Shown here in pieces: positions 33,301-41,512 of a DNA stretch of 64,000 bases. The stretch is from Mycobacterium sp. (GTDB lineage Bacteria > Actinomycetota > Actinomycetes > Mycobacteriales > Mycobacteriaceae), in contig NZ_VYIK01000007.1 of NCBI RefSeq assembly GCF_008709575.1, positions 1 to 64,000 of the forward strand, read 5' to 3'. Numbering within the stretch: position 1 is the stretch's first letter; each line of letters starts with the position of its first letter. Position numbers and translations under genes: made by a program. Under the pieces are notes generated by a model, which was given only the letters and a program-made list of their open reading frames with translations, searched no databases and was not told the origin of the DNA.

Positions 33301-36300
33301 TGCCTCGGCCGCCCGCCTGGTGCTGGACCAGCTGGGCCTCGACGATCCGGTTACCGTCTCGCCGTTGGCTACCGATACCCAACTGATCGACTTGGTTACG
33401 GCCGAACTCGGTGCGGACTGGCCGCGGCTGGTGGCGCCGGTGTTCGACGCCAAAAAGGCGGTCCTGTTCGACGACCGCTGGGCCAGCGCCCGTGAGGACC
33501 TGGTCAGATTGTGGCTGGCCGACGAGGACGAGATCGACGCCGACTGGGCGGCGCTGGCCGAACGGTTCGAAGGCGCCGGGCACGTGCTGGCCACGCAGGC
33601 TACCTGGTGGCAAGGCAGGGCGCTGGCCGCCGGACGACAGATCCACGCGTCGCTGTACGGGCGCATCGCCGCCGGTGCGGAGAACCCGGACCCGGGCCGC
33701 TACGACGACGAAGTCGCGGTCGTGACCGGCGCGTCGAAGGGTTCGATCGCCGCATCGGTGGTCGGGCGGCTGCTCGAGGGCGGTGCGACCGTGATCGCGA
33801 CGACGTCCCGGCTCGACGACGAGCGGCTGGCGTTCTACCGTGCGCTCTACCGCGACCATGCCCGCTACGGCGCTGCGTTGTGGGTGGTGCCGGCCAACAT
33901 GGCCTCCTACTCCGACATCGACGCACTGGCCGAATGGATCGGCAGCGAGCAGACCGAAAGCATCGGGCCGCAGTCGATTCACGTCAAGGACGCGCAGGCT
34001 CCGACACTGCTGTTCCCCTTTGCGGCGCCGCGGGTGACCGGCGACCTCTCGGAGGCCGGTTCGCGTGCCGAGATGGAGATGAAGGTACTGCTGTGGGCGG
34101 TGCAGCGGCTCATCGGAGGCCTGGCCAGGATCGGCGCCCGGCGCGACATCGCGTCGCGGCTGCACGTGGTGCTGCCGGGCTCGCCCAATCGCGGCATGTT
34201 CGGCGGCGACGGCGCCTACGGCGAGGCCAAGTCGGCGCTCGATGCCGTGGTGAACCGTTGGCACGCCGAATCGTCGTGGTCGGAGCGGGTCAGCCTGGCG
34301 CACGCGATGATCGGCTGGACGCGCGGCACCGGATTGATGGGTCACAACGACGCGATCGTCAGCGCCGTCGAGGATGCCGGCGTCCGGACGTATTCCACCG
34401 ACGAAATGGCCGAGATGCTGCTCGGGGTCTGCGACGTGGAGTCCAAGGCGGCCGCCGCCGTGGCGCCGATCACGGTGGACTTGACCGGCGGGCTCGCCGA
34501 TGCCGACCTGGATCTGGCCGAGCTGGCCGCCAAGGCCCGCGACCAGGCCGCGTCGGCGTCCGACGAGCAGACCGACAGCCCGCGAAGCGGCACCATCCCC
34601 GCGCTGCCCAGCCCGCCGCGCGGGTACCGGCCCGCGCCGCCGCCCCAGTGGGCAGACCTCGACGTCGACCCCGCCGACCTGGTGGTCATCGTCGGCGGTG
34701 CCGAACTGGGCCCCTACGGCTCGTCGCGGACCCGCTTCGAGATGGAGGTCGACAACGAACTGTCGGCTGCCGGCGTGCTGGAGCTGGCCTGGACGACGGG
34801 GCTGATCCGCTGGCACGACGACCCGCAGCCGGGTTGGTACGACAGCGCATCGGGTGACTTGGTCGACGAGTCCGAGCTTGTCGAGCGTTACCACGACGCC
34901 GTGGTGCAGCGGGTCGGGATCCGCGAGTGGGTCGATGACGGCTCGATCGCCCCCGATCACGCCTCCCCGCTGCTGGTCAGCGTTTTCCTGGACAAGGACT
35001 TCACGTTCGTGGTGTCCAGCGAGGCCGAGGCGCGGGCGTTCGTCGAGTTCGACCCGGAGCACACCGTGGTCCGGCCGGTGCCCGACTCCACCGACTGGCA
35101 GGTCACCCGCAAAGCGGGAACCGAAATCCGGGTTCCTCGCAAGAACAAGCTGTCCCGCCTGGTCGGGGGCCAAGTCCCGACCGGTTTCGACCCGACGGTC
35201 TGGGGTATCCCGCCGGACCTCGCCGGCTCGATTGACCGGCTGGCGGTGTGGAACATGGTCGCGACCGTCGACGCTTTCCTGTCCGCCGGGTTCACCCCGG
35301 CCGAGGTGATCCGTTACGTGCACCCGACGATGGTGGCCAACACCATGGGCACCGGCATGGGCGGCGCCTCCTCGATGCAGACCATGTACCACGGAAATCT
35401 GTTAGGCCGGAGCAAGCCCAACGATATTTTCCAGGAAGTCTTGCCGAACATCGTTGCCGCGCATGTGGTTCAGTCCTACATCGGCAGCTACGGCGCGATG
35501 ATCCACCCGGTGGCCGCATGCGCGACCGCGGCGGTGTCGGTCGAAGAGGGTGTCGACAAGATCCGGCTGGGCAAGGCCGAGTTGGTGGTGGCCGGCGGGA
35601 TAGACGATCTGACGCTGGAGGGCATCATCGGCTTCGGTGACATGGCCGCCACCGCCGACACCGCGATGATGCGCGCCAGGGGCATCAGCGACGCGAGGTT
35701 CTCCCGGCCCAACGACCGGCGCCGGCTGGGCTTCGTGGAAGCCCAGGGCGGCGGGACGATCCTGTTGGCCCGGGGCGACCTTGCGGTCACGATGGGACTA
35801 CCGGTGCTGGCGGTGGTGGCCTTCGCGCAGTCGTTCGGCGACGGGGTGCACACCTCGATTCCGGCGCCCGGGCTGGGCGCGTTGGGAGCCGGCTGCGGCG
35901 GCAAGGATTCTCCGCTGGCGCGCTCGCTGGCCAGACTCGGCGTCGGCGCCGATGACATCGCGGTGATCTCCAAGCACGACACCTCGACGCTGGCCAACGA
36001 CCCCAACGAGACCGAACTGCACGAGCGGCTCGCTGATGCGCTGGGCCGGTCACCCGGTGCGCCGTTGTTCGTCGTGTCGCAGAAGAGCCTGACCGGGCAC
36101 GCCAAGGGCGGCGCAGCGGTCTTCCAGATCATGGGGATGTGCCAGATGCTGCGCGACGGGGTGATCCCGCCCAACCGCAGCCTGGACTGCGTCGACGACG
36201 AGTTGGCCGGCGCCGCGCATTTCGTGTGGGTCCGCGAGACGCTGCGGCTCGGCGGCAAGTTTCCGCTCAAGGCCGGGCTGGTTACGAGTCTCGGGTTCGG

Positions 36301-36571
36301 TCATGTGTCGGGTCTGATCGCGCTGGTGCATCCGCAGGCCTTCCTGGCCGCGCTGGATCCCGCGCAGCGGGTTGAGTACCAGCGGCGCGCCGATGCCCGG
36401 CTGTTGGCCGGTCAGCGCCGGCTGGTGTCGGCGATCGCCGGAGGCCCGCCGCTGTATGAGCGTCCCGCCGACCGGCGTTTCGACCACGAGATGCCGGAGA
36501 AGCCGCAGGAGGCGGCGATGCTGTTGGACGCCGCGGCGCGGCTCGGTGACCGTGACGTCTACCTGCGATGA
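27326..36571 (+). CDS. fas: type I fatty acid synthase (multifunctional)
   Basis: 3081-residue cytosolic megasynthase that makes C16-C26 acyl-CoAs for phospholipids and for the FAS-II/mycolate pathway. Domain order by motif: acetyltransferase with GHSQG (Ser160); enoyl reductase with GGRAGGHHSWED near 575; dehydratase with MaoC-like GDHNPIHTD at about 1239-1247; malonyl/palmitoyl transferase with CGHSVGEYTAL (Ser1449); Pro/Glu/Ala linker near 1740-1780; acyl carrier region with the likely phosphopantetheine Ser at about 1821 (DGAS); ketoreductase with VVTGASKGSIA near 2131 and AYGEAKS near 2297; ketosynthase with Cys2732 (ACATA), His2884 (KHDTST) and His2925 (TGHAKGG). Length is close to the 3069 residues of the M. 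tuberculosis enzyme. acpS overlaps its stop. Confidence 0.98.
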   Translation: MTIDEHDRSSPARQGKAPRDRDEITAEATPGTHALVDRLVAGEPYAVAFGGQGSAWLENLEELMSSAGIESELATLVGEVDLLLDPVAREVVVVRPIGFEPLRWVRALAAEDPIPSVKQLTSAAVSVPGVLLTQIAAIRALTRQGLDLAASPPVAVAGHSQGVLGVESLKAGGTRDVELLALAQLIGAAGTLVARRRGIAILGDRPPMVSVGNADPARIERLLAEFASDVRTVLPPVLSIRNGRRSVVITGTPEQLSRFELYCRQISQKEEADRKRKIRGGEVFAPVFDPVQVEVGFHTPRLGDGVELVAGWAEKLDLDVELARAMAEAILVRPVDWVDEIDGLHAAGARWILDLGPGDILTRLTAPVIRGLGVGIVAAATRGGQRNLFTVGAIPEVARAWSSYAPALIRLPDGRVKLSTKFTRLTGRSPILLAGMTPTTVDAKIVAAAANAGHWAELAGGGQVTEPIFNDRIEELTGLLEPGRTFQFNALFLDPYLWKLQVGGKRLVQKARQSGAPIDGLVVSAGIPELEEAVELIDELNGIGISHVVFKPGTVEQIRSVIRIATEVSTKPVIVHIEGGRAGGHHSWEDLDDLLLATYSELRSRPNITVCVGGGIGTPERAADYLTGRWAQAHGFPPMPVDGILVGTAAMATKEATTSPSVKRMLVQTTGTDQWISAGKAQGGMASSRSQLGADIHEIDNAASRCGRLLDEVAGDAEAVAARRDEIIAAMAATAKPYFGDVGEMTYLRWLRRYVELAIGDGNSTADTAAPGSPWLADTWRDRFQQMLQRAEARLHPQDCGPIETLFGDQSLLERPDDAIAALLERYPDADTVQLHPADVAFFLTLCKTPGKPVNFVPVIDKDVRRWWRSDSLWQAHDARYDADQVCIIPGIASVAGITRVDEPVGELLDRFEQATIDEVVSAGLPPVSVTARRQGRTDVSGPLAVVLDAPDVLWAGRAIINPVHRIADPADWQVHDGGDNTHATHLSTGARLHCDGAQVVLSVPISGTWIDIRFTLPAATMDGGIPLVSTEDAVAAMRAVLAIAAGVDGPDALPDMRGGTATVTVGWDPERVADHTGVTATFGEPLAPSLRTVPDALVGSCWPAVFAAIGSAVTDTGVPVVEGLLSLVHLDHAVHLVGQLPTVGAALTVTATASTATDTEIGRVVPVSVTVTDAEGAVLATLQERFAIRGRTGAAELTDPVRAGGAVSDNATDTPRRRRRDVTLSAPVDMRPFAVVSGDHNPIHTDRAAALLAGLESPIVHGMWLSAAAQHVVTATDGAARPPARLVGWTARFLGMVRPGDVVDFRVDRVGIDQGAEIVEVAARIGSDLVMSATARLAAPKTVYAFPGQGIQHKGMGMEVRARSKAARKVWDDADKFTREILGFSVLQVVRDNPTSIIARGVHYHHPEGVLYLTQFTQVAMATVAAAQVAEMRERGAFVEDAIACGHSVGEYTALACVTGFYELETMLETVFQRGSNMHDIVPRDELGRSNYRLAAIRPSQIDLDDADVPAFVAEISQRTGEFLEIVNYNLRGSQYAIAGTVRGLQALEAEVERRREITGGKRSFILVPGIDVPFHSRVLRVGVPEFRRSLDRMLPRGKDPDRIIGRYIPNLVPRPFSLDRDFIQEIRDLVPAEPLDPILADYDTWRRERPREMARIVFIELLAWQFASPVRWIETQDLLFTEEAAGGLGVERFVEIGVKSAPTVAGLAANTLKLPEYAHSTVEVLNAERDAAVLFATDTDPEPEPAGHEEPESVVPEAVTTEEIPAPAPATAPSGGPRPDDIPFDAADATLALIALSAKMRIDQIEPLDSIEAITDGASSRRNQLLVDLGSELNLGAIDGAAETDLAGLRSQVTKLARTYRPFGPVLSDAINDQLRTALGPAGKRPGVIAERVKKTWELGDGWATHVMVEVALGTREGTSVRGGALGNLHEGALADAAAVDKVIDAAVAAVAARHGVSVTLPSSGAAGATVDAAALAEFTAQITGRDGVLASAARLVLDQLGLDDPVTVSPLATDTQLIDLVTAELGADWPRLVAPVFDAKKAVLFDDRWASAREDLVRLWLADEDEIDADWAALAERFEGAGHVLATQATWWQGRALAAGRQIHASLYGRIAAGAENPDPGRYDDEVAVVTGASKGSIAASVVGRLLEGGATVIATTSRLDDERLAFYRALYRDHARYGAALWVVPANMASYSDIDALAEWIGSEQTESIGPQSIHVKDAQAPTLLFPFAAPRVTGDLSEAGSRAEMEMKVLLWAVQRLIGGLARIGARRDIASRLHVVLPGSPNRGMFGGDGAYGEAKSALDAVVNRWHAESSWSERVSLAHAMIGWTRGTGLMGHNDAIVSAVEDAGVRTYSTDEMAEMLLGVCDVESKAAAAVAPITVDLTGGLADADLDLAELAAKARDQAASASDEQTDSPRSGTIPALPSPPRGYRPAPPPQWADLDVDPADLVVIVGGAELGPYGSSRTRFEMEVDNELSAAGVLELAWTTGLIRWHDDPQPGWYDSASGDLVDESELVERYHDAVVQRVGIREWVDDGSIAPDHASPLLVSVFLDKDFTFVVSSEAEARAFVEFDPEHTVVRPVPDSTDWQVTRKAGTEIRVPRKNKLSRLVGGQVPTGFDPTVWGIPPDLAGSIDRLAVWNMVATVDAFLSAGFTPAEVIRYVHPTMVANTMGTGMGGASSMQTMYHGNLLGRSKPNDIFQEVLPNIVAAHVVQSYIGSYGAMIHPVAACATAAVSVEEGVDKIRLGKAELVVAGGIDDLTLEGIIGFGDMAATADTAMMRARGISDARFSRPNDRRRLGFVEAQGGGTILLARGDLAVTMGLPVLAVVAFAQSFGDGVHTSIPAPGLGALGAGCGGKDSPLARSLARLGVGADDIAVISKHDTSTLANDPNETELHERLADALGRSPGAPLFVVSQKSLTGHAKGGAAVFQIMGMCQMLRDGVIPPNRSLDCVDDELAGAAHFVWVRETLRLGGKFPLKAGLVTSLGFGHVSGLIALVHPQAFLAALDPAQRVEYQRRADARLLAGQRRLVSAIAGGPPLYERPADRRFDHEMPEKPQEAAMLLDAAARLGDRDVYLR

Positions 36572-36960
36572 GCATCGTCGGAGTGGGTATCGACCTGGTG
36601 TCCATTTCGGAGTTTGCTGACCAGGTCGACCGGCCCGGCACGGTGTTCGCGGAGACGTTCACGCCCGGTGAGCGACGTGACGCCTCGGACAAGAGTTCGT
36701 CGGCGGCCCGGCACTTGGCCGCCCGCTGGGCGGCGAAAGAAGCGGTGATCAAGGCGTGGTCGGGGTCGCGGTTCGCCCAGCGGCCGGTGCTGCCGGAGGG
36801 TATTCACCGCGACATCGAGGTGGTCACCGACATGTGGGGACGACCGCGGGTCCGGCTGGCCGGTGCCATCGCCCAGCACCTGAAGGACGTCACGATCCAT
36901 GTGTCGCTGACCCATGAAGGCGATGTCGCCGCGGCGGTGGCCGTCCTGGAGCTGCCTTAA
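36568..36960 (+). CDS. acpS: holo-[acyl-carrier-protein] synthase
   Basis: 130-residue AcpS-type phosphopantetheinyl transferase that loads the 4'-phosphopantetheine arm onto the carrier serine of FAS-I and related carriers. The Mg-binding GIDLVSISEF (Asp9) and RWAAKEAVIKAW (Glu58) motifs are intact. It overlaps fas by 4 bp (ATGA), so the modifying enzyme is translationally coupled to its main substrate, the standard mycobacterial arrangement. Confidence 0.97.
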   Translation: MSIVGVGIDLVSISEFADQVDRPGTVFAETFTPGERRDASDKSSSAARHLAARWAAKEAVIKAWSGSRFAQRPVLPEGIHRDIEVVTDMWGRPRVRLAGAIAQHLKDVTIHVSLTHEGDVAAAVAVLELP

Positions 36961-36970
36961 CCGGCGCGCC

Positions 36971-37044
36971 GGCGCCGAGCGTGACGCCAGCGTCACCGCG
37001 GACGCCGAACGTGACGCCAGCGTCACCGCGGGCGCCCAACCTGA
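36971..37044. repeat. 30-bp tandem repeat with internal palindrome
   Basis: Two full 30-bp units (36971-37000 and 37001-37030) and a partial third (37031-37044) lie between acpS and the peptidase gene. Each full unit contains GTGACGCCAGCGTCAC, a 7-bp stem with a 2-nt loop. The units differ at only a few positions (for example GAGC versus GAAC). Because the period is 10 codons, the array is open in more than one frame. It could act as a pair of hairpins after the fas-acpS message, or be a REP/MIRU-like element. Confidence 0.7.
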
Positions 37045-37058
37045 CTAGCCTCGGGCCT

Positions 37059-38384
37059 ATGAGTGGTCTGGTCGAACGCGTGCGCGCGGTGCTGCCGTCG
37101 GTACGCCGCGATCTGGAGAACCTGGTGCGCATCGAATCGGTGTGGGCCGATCCGTCCCGCCGCGACGAAGTGCACCGAAGCGCGCACGTGGTCACAGACC
37201 TGTTGAAAAGAGCTGGTTTTGACGACGTGCGGATAGTCAGCGAAGGCGGCGCGCCGGCGGTCATCGCGCGTCATCCGGCACCGCCCGGTGCGCCGACGGT
37301 ACTGTTGTACGCTCACCACGACGTCCAGCCCGAAGGCGACCACACCCACTGGTTGACACCGCCGTTCGAGCCAACCGAGCGCGACGGGCGGCTCTACGGG
37401 CGCGGCAGCGCCGACGACAAGGCAGGCATTGCAGTACATTTGGCGGCTTTCCGAGCGCACGGCGGCAGGCCGCCGGTAGGGGTGACGGTGTTCGTCGAGG
37501 GCGAGGAGGAGTCCGGCTCACCCTCGCTGGGCCGCCTGCTGACCGCCCATGCCGACGTGCTGGCCGCCGACGTGATCGTCATCGCCGACTCCGACAATTG
37601 GAGCACCGAAGTCCCCGCGCTGACAGTCTCGCTGCGTGGTTTGGCCGATTGCATCGTGGAAGTCGCCACGCTTGACCACGGTCTGCACTCGGGGCTGTGG
37701 GGCGGCGTGGTCCCCGACGCGCTGAGCGTGCTGGTGCGGTTGCTGGCCAGCCTGCACGACGACGACGGCAATATCGCGGTGGCCGGCTTGCACGAAAGCA
37801 CCGCCGCTGCCGTCGATTACCCACCCGAGTGGGTCCGTACGGAATCCGGGCTGCTGGATGGGGTAGACGAAATCGGCTCCGGCTCGGTGGCGCAGCGGCT
37901 GTGGGCCAAGCCGGCGATCACCGTGATCGGCATCGACACCACCTCGATTGCGGCGTCGTCGAACACCCTGATTCCGCGCGCTCGCGCCAAAATCAGCATG
38001 CGGGTAGCCCCTGGTGGCGACGCCGCCGCGCACCTGGACGCGCTACGCAGGCATCTGGAACAGCACGCGCCCTGGGGCGCTCACGTGAGCGTCACCTCCG
38101 GCGAGATCGGGCAGCCCTATGCGATCGACACCGGCGGGCCGGTGTATGCGGCCGCCCGCGCGGCGTTGGGTCAGGCCTGGGGGACTGAGCCCGTCGAGAA
38201 GGGGATGGGCGGCTCGATCCCGTTCATCGCCGAGTTCGCCGCCGCATTCCCGCAGGCGACGATCCTGGTGACCGGGGTGGAAGATCCCGCCTCGCAGGCA
38301 CACAGCGTCAACGAGAGTCTGCACCTGGGGGTGCTGGAACGTGCCGCGGCGGCCGAGGCGCTGCTGCTGGCCGAGCTGGCTTAG
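37059..38384 (+). CDS. M20-family metallopeptidase (Rv2522c-like)
   Basis: 441-residue zinc-dependent dipeptidase/deacylase-like protein. Metal ligands are in YAHHDVQP (His86, Asp88), RGSADDKAG (Asp119/Asp120), GEEESGS (Glu149/Glu150) and DSDNW, with GLHSG in the dimerisation domain and the final metal-binding His in DPASQAHSVNE. ATG at 37059 is used; the frame stays open to 36981 but only by translating the tandem repeat. It is in the same place as Rv2522c in M. tuberculosis. The substrate is unknown. Its stop overlaps that of bcp on the other strand by 4 bp. Confidence 0.9.
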   Translation: MSGLVERVRAVLPSVRRDLENLVRIESVWADPSRRDEVHRSAHVVTDLLKRAGFDDVRIVSEGGAPAVIARHPAPPGAPTVLLYAHHDVQPEGDHTHWLTPPFEPTERDGRLYGRGSADDKAGIAVHLAAFRAHGGRPPVGVTVFVEGEEESGSPSLGRLLTAHADVLAADVIVIADSDNWSTEVPALTVSLRGLADCIVEVATLDHGLHSGLWGGVVPDALSVLVRLLASLHDDDGNIAVAGLHESTAAAVDYPPEWVRTESGLLDGVDEIGSGSVAQRLWAKPAITVIGIDTTSIAASSNTLIPRARAKISMRVAPGGDAAAHLDALRRHLEQHAPWGAHVSVTSGEIGQPYAIDTGGPVYAAARAALGQAWGTEPVEKGMGGSIPFIAEFAAAFPQATILVTGVEDPASQAHSVNESLHLGVLERAAAAEALLLAELA

Positions 38385-38854
38385 ACCGACAGGTCACGCC
38401 GCAGCTTGGCCACGTGGCCGGTGGCCTTGACGTTGTACTGCGCAAGGGCGATCTTGCCCTTCTCGTCGACAACGAACGTCGAGCGGATGACACCGTGCAC
38501 GGTCTTGCCGTACATCTGCTTTTCGCCGTAGGCGCCCCAGGCGGTCAACACCTTGCGGTCCGGGTCGGACAGCAGCGGGAAGGTCAGGCCTTGGCTGTCG
38601 CGGAATTTGGCCAGCTTCTCCGGTTTGTCGGGGGAGATGCCGACGACGGCGAGCCCGGCTTCGTTGAGGTCGTGCAGATTGTCGCGGAAGTCGCAGGCCT
38701 CTTTGGTGCAGCCGGGTGTGGACGCCGCCGGGTAGAAGTAGACGATCACCCGGCGTCCGCGGTAGTCGGCCAGCGACACGGTGTTGCCGTCGGCGTCGGG
38801 TAGCTTGAAGGGAGGTGCTTTGTCGCCGGGCTGCAGGCGAACGGTCTCAGTCAA
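38381..38854 (-). CDS. bcp: thiol peroxidase / bacterioferritin comigratory protein
   Basis: 157-residue peroxiredoxin that reduces hydroperoxides using thioredoxin-type donors. STPGCTKEACDF carries the peroxidatic Cys49 and resolving Cys54 in the PrxQ/Bcp arrangement. The start is assigned to TTG at 38852-38854 because the protein then matches the M. tuberculosis Bcp length and N-terminal pattern (TETVRLQPGDKAPPF); a GGGA stretch lies upstream. The alternative ATG at 38941 would add 29 residues with no family match. It diverges from the DUF3618 gene. Confidence 0.93.
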   Translation of the reverse strand: MTETVRLQPGDKAPPFKLPDADGNTVSLADYRGRRVIVYFYPAASTPGCTKEACDFRDNLHDLNEAGLAVVGISPDKPEKLAKFRDSQGLTFPLLSDPDRKVLTAWGAYGEKQMYGKTVHGVIRSTFVVDEKGKIALAQYNVKATGHVAKLRRDLSV

Positions 38855-38973
38855 CTCGATTCCCTTTCTGTTCTCCGGCGCGTCATGTTCAGCGTCGGCT
38901 GATCTAGGGTAATGCGAAGACACCTGCGTGGGGCCGAGCAAGGCCTCGTGCTGGCGAAGACAGGGAGGACAGC

Positions 38974-39201
38974 GTGGCGGACCGAGATCCTGACACCATC
39001 AAAAAAGAGATTGACCAAGCCCGTGAGCAGCTGGCGGCCACCGTCGACTCCCTCGCTGCGCGGGCCAATCCCCGCCGACTCGCCGAGGATGTCAAGGCTC
39101 GGGCAATCGCAATGGTCAAAAAGCCCGCTGTGGCAATCTCGTTGGCCGGGATCGGGATGTTGGCGATCGCCGTGATAGTTCACCGGATTCGCCACCGTTG
39201 A
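38974..39201 (+). CDS. DUF3618 membrane protein (Rv2520c-like)
   Basis: 75-residue protein: a charged N-terminal helix (ADRDPDTIKKEIDQAREQLAATVDSL), the DUF3618 hallmark, then one hydrophobic segment at about 52-68 and a basic tail (HRIRHR). It is probably a small single-pass inner-membrane protein. The start is GTG with AGGAC upstream. Same size and divergent position beside bcp as Rv2520c. Function unknown. Confidence 0.85.
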   Translation: MADRDPDTIKKEIDQAREQLAATVDSLAARANPRRLAEDVKARAIAMVKKPAVAISLAGIGMLAIAVIVHRIRHR

Positions 39202-39372
39202 ACAGGAACTGTCCGGGATTCGGTTGCCGTTGAGGCCGTTCGGCAAAACCGCCCGTCATCGGTCAAGGCCCCTCAATCCCGTTGCCGATCAACAGCTAAG
39301 ACCCGTTGACTTCGATGCGTGCAGCTAGCTAGCATTTTCGGCATTTGCAAAACTGGCGAACCAGGATTGGCC

Positions 39373-39951
39373 ATGGCTGACGACAGTTTTATCCGGGGTT
39401 GCATGCGCCGGTCAGTCGTCTGCCTGCTGCTGGCAGCCGCCGCGGTCACCGGCACGGGCCTCGCTCACGCCGACGACGGATCCGCCCCGATCTCTGCCGA
39501 TGCGTTCGCCAGTCTCGTCGCCGACTTCGACCACGCGTAGAGCGCGCTAAGCGCACAGCTGGATGAGGCTGACCTGCCATATCTAGCGTCCGTGCTGCAC
39601 GATCAGGACTACGTCGTGCAGCAATTGAGTGCTTTTCCGGGGTGGTTCACTCGGTGACAGTTGTCACTGAGTGAAGATAACGACGTCCTCGCGAACCTGC
39701 AGAACGCGGTGTATTTCGCTCCGGCCATCCGGGGGGTGGCTTCAGGCATCGAAGCCGTCACAAACGCCGATCAGGCCCTCGACGGCGCCCTCGCGAGCAG
39801 TTCCGGGGTCGGTGGTGCCGAATTCGGGCTCGAACTGGCAGACCTTCGACTGGCCGGTGCCGCGATCGACTCGCTGGGTGTTGTTCCCGTCATCTGGACC
39901 GACATCTCCGTTATTTTCCTGGAAGCCGGTGTCATGATCCTGACGTCGTAG
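39373..39951 (+). pseudogene. secreted-protein gene broken by two in-frame stops
   Basis: One reading frame continues from ATG 39373 (or ATG 39403) to TAG at 39949-39951, interrupted by TAG at 39538-39540 and TGA at 39655-39657. The first part encodes a convincing signal peptide (MRRSVVCLLLAAAAVTGTG, then AHADD) and about 30 mature residues. The part between the stops (SALSAQLDEADLPYL...) and the last 96 codons remain protein-like and Ala-rich with a hydrophobic end. No frameshift is needed to join them. It lies where M. tuberculosis carries PE26, but I see no PE motif. A recent loss of a mycobacterial secreted protein is the simplest reading; family unknown. Confidence 0.75.
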
Positions 39952-39973
39952 CGGCCCTTTGCCGCCGCTGACC

Positions 39974-40049
<76 letters not shown>

Positions 40050-40176
40050 GTGTGCATTTCTCGACACGCGAGACTAACAGGCACCGCCGCGGCTGGCGAA
40101 TCTCCTCGTCACGGCACGGCGCGGAGCCCGTAAACTACTGCTGAGTCGTTACTGGTTCGGTGGGGAGTAAATCCAG

Positions 40177-41385
40177 ATGGCAGGTCATTCGGTGACCCCT
40201 GCGCGCGGTGGCCGATGCTGGGCGGCCATGCTGCTGGTGGCGCTCTTTGCTGTGGCCGGATGCAGCAGGGACACCGGCGCGGCGCCACCTGCCGTCATCG
40301 TCGACAAAGGCACCCCGTTCGGCGACCTGCTGGTTCCCAAATTGACCGCGTCGGTCACCGACGGCGCCGTCGGCGTCACGGTAGACACCCCGGTGACAGT
40401 GAGCGCCGAGGCCGGTGTGCTGGCCTCGGTCACCATGGTCAACGAAAACGGCAGGTCGGTGAGCGGCCAGCTCAGTGCCGACGGCGTGCGCTGGAAGACC
40501 ACCGAGCCATTGGGCTACAACCGGCGCTACACCCTGACCGCCACAGCGCGCGGGCTGGGCGGCGAGACGACCAGTCACATGACGTTTAGGACCCATTCAC
40601 CGCAGAACCTGACGATGCCCTACGTGGTGCCGAGCGACGGCGAGGTCGTCGGCGTCGGCGAGCCGGTGGCGATTCGCTTCGACGAGAACATCGCCGACCG
40701 CGCCGCGGCGGAAAAGGCCATCACAGTGACCACCAACCCGCCCGTCGAGGGTGCGTTCTACTGGCTGACCAACCGCGAGGTGCGCTGGCGGCCGAAGGAA
40801 TTCTGGAAGCCCGGGACCGTCGTCGACGTGGCGGTCAACACCTACGGTGTCGACCTGGGCAACGGATTGTTCGGTGAGGACAATGTGAACACCCACTTCA
40901 CCATCGGTGACGAGGTCATCGCCACCGCCGATGACACCACCAAGTTGCTGACGGTGCGGGTCAACGGAGAAATCGTCAAGACGATGCCGATCTCGATGGG
41001 CAAGGACAGCACGCCGACGGCCAACGGGATCTACATCATCGGGGAGCGCTTCGCGCACATGATCATGGACTCGTCGACGTACGGAGTCCCGGTCAACTCG
41101 CCCAACGGCTACCGCACCGAGGTGGACTACGCCACCCAGATGTCCTACAGCGGAGTGTATGTTCACTCCGCGCCGTGGTCGGTGGGCGCGCAGGGGCACA
41201 CCAACACCAGCCACGGTTGCCTCAACGTCAGCCCCGGCAACGCCCGGTGGTTCTACGAGCACACCAAGCGCGGCGACATCGTCGAGGTGATCAACACCGT
41301 CGGCCCGACGCTGCCGGGAACCGAAGGCCTCGGCGACTGGAACATCCCGTGGGACCAGTGGCGCGCCGGCAACGCCAACGCGTGA
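40177..41385 (+). CDS. ldtB: L,D-transpeptidase, lipoprotein (LdtMt2/LppS ortholog)
   Basis: 402-residue periplasmic enzyme making 3-3 cross-links in peptidoglycan, the target of carbapenems. The N-terminal lipoprotein signal ends in AVAGCS with lipidated Cys29. Two immunoglobulin-like domains (about 50-240) precede the YkuD catalytic domain, whose [12 protein letters not shown] motif holds nucleophile Cys348; a proton-relay His lies in VYVHSAPWS. The C-terminal [10 protein letters not shown] subdomain is present. It matches M. tuberculosis LdtMt2 (Rv2518c) throughout. A -10-like TAAACT lies at about 40131-40136. It sits between tRNA-Lys and tRNA-His. Confidence 0.96.
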   Translation: MAGHSVTPARGGRCWAAMLLVALFAVAGCSRDTGAAPPAVIVDKGTPFGDLLVPKLTASVTDGAVGVTVDTPVTVSAEAGVLASVTMVNENGRSVSGQLSADGVRWKTTEPLGYNRRYTLTATARGLGGETTSHMTFRTHSPQNLTMPYVVPSDGEVVGVGEPVAIRFDENIADRAAAEKAITVTTNPPVEGAFYWLTNREVRWRPKEFWKPGTVVDVAVNTYGVDLGNGLFGEDNVNTHFTIGDEVIATADDTTKLLTVRVNGEIVKTMPISMGKDSTPTANGIYIIGERFAHMIMDSSTYGVPVNSPNGYRTEVDYATQMSYSGVYVHSAPWSVGAQGHTNTSHGCLNVSPGNARWFYEHTKRGDIVEVINTVGPTLPGTEGLGDWNIPWDQWRAGNANA

Positions 41386-41403
41386 CGGCGATACCGCTGC
41401 CTG

Positions 41404-41480
41404 TGGGGTGAGTGACGGGACTCGAACCCGCGACACCCAGGATCACAACCTGGTGCTCTACCAGCTGAACTACACTCACC
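41404..41480 (-). tRNA. hisT: tRNA-His (GTG)
   Basis: Reads leftward from 41480, including the extra G-1 typical of tRNA-His. Acceptor GTGAGTG pairs with CACTCAC, the anticodon arm CCAGGTTGTGATCCTGG has anticodon GTG, and the T-arm contains GGTTCGAGTCC. The discriminator C pairs with G-1, and CCA is encoded at 41404-41406. Confidence 0.97.
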
Positions 41481-41512
41481 ATGGCCGCCTTCGACAAGCG
41501 GCGACGTCGATA

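Noticed and set aside
31208..35392. 1394-codon open frame antisense to fas
   Set aside because: It mirrors the codon pattern of fas, is Arg/Gly/His-rich and has no domain. Long antisense frames are expected in high-GC genes.
36971..37044. Tandem repeat as a CRISPR array
   Set aside because: The units are directly adjacent with no unique spacers and no cas genes are nearby.
36981..37058. N-terminal extension of the M20 peptidase through the tandem repeat
   Set aside because: It would encode a 10-residue Thr/Pro/Ala repeat with no family match, and a good start exists at 37059. Strain variation could still make it real.
39538..39657. Stop-codon readthrough or selenocysteine at the two in-frame stops
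   Set aside because: One stop is TAG and one is TGA, no SECIS-like hairpin is evident, and loss of a dispensable secreted protein is simpler.
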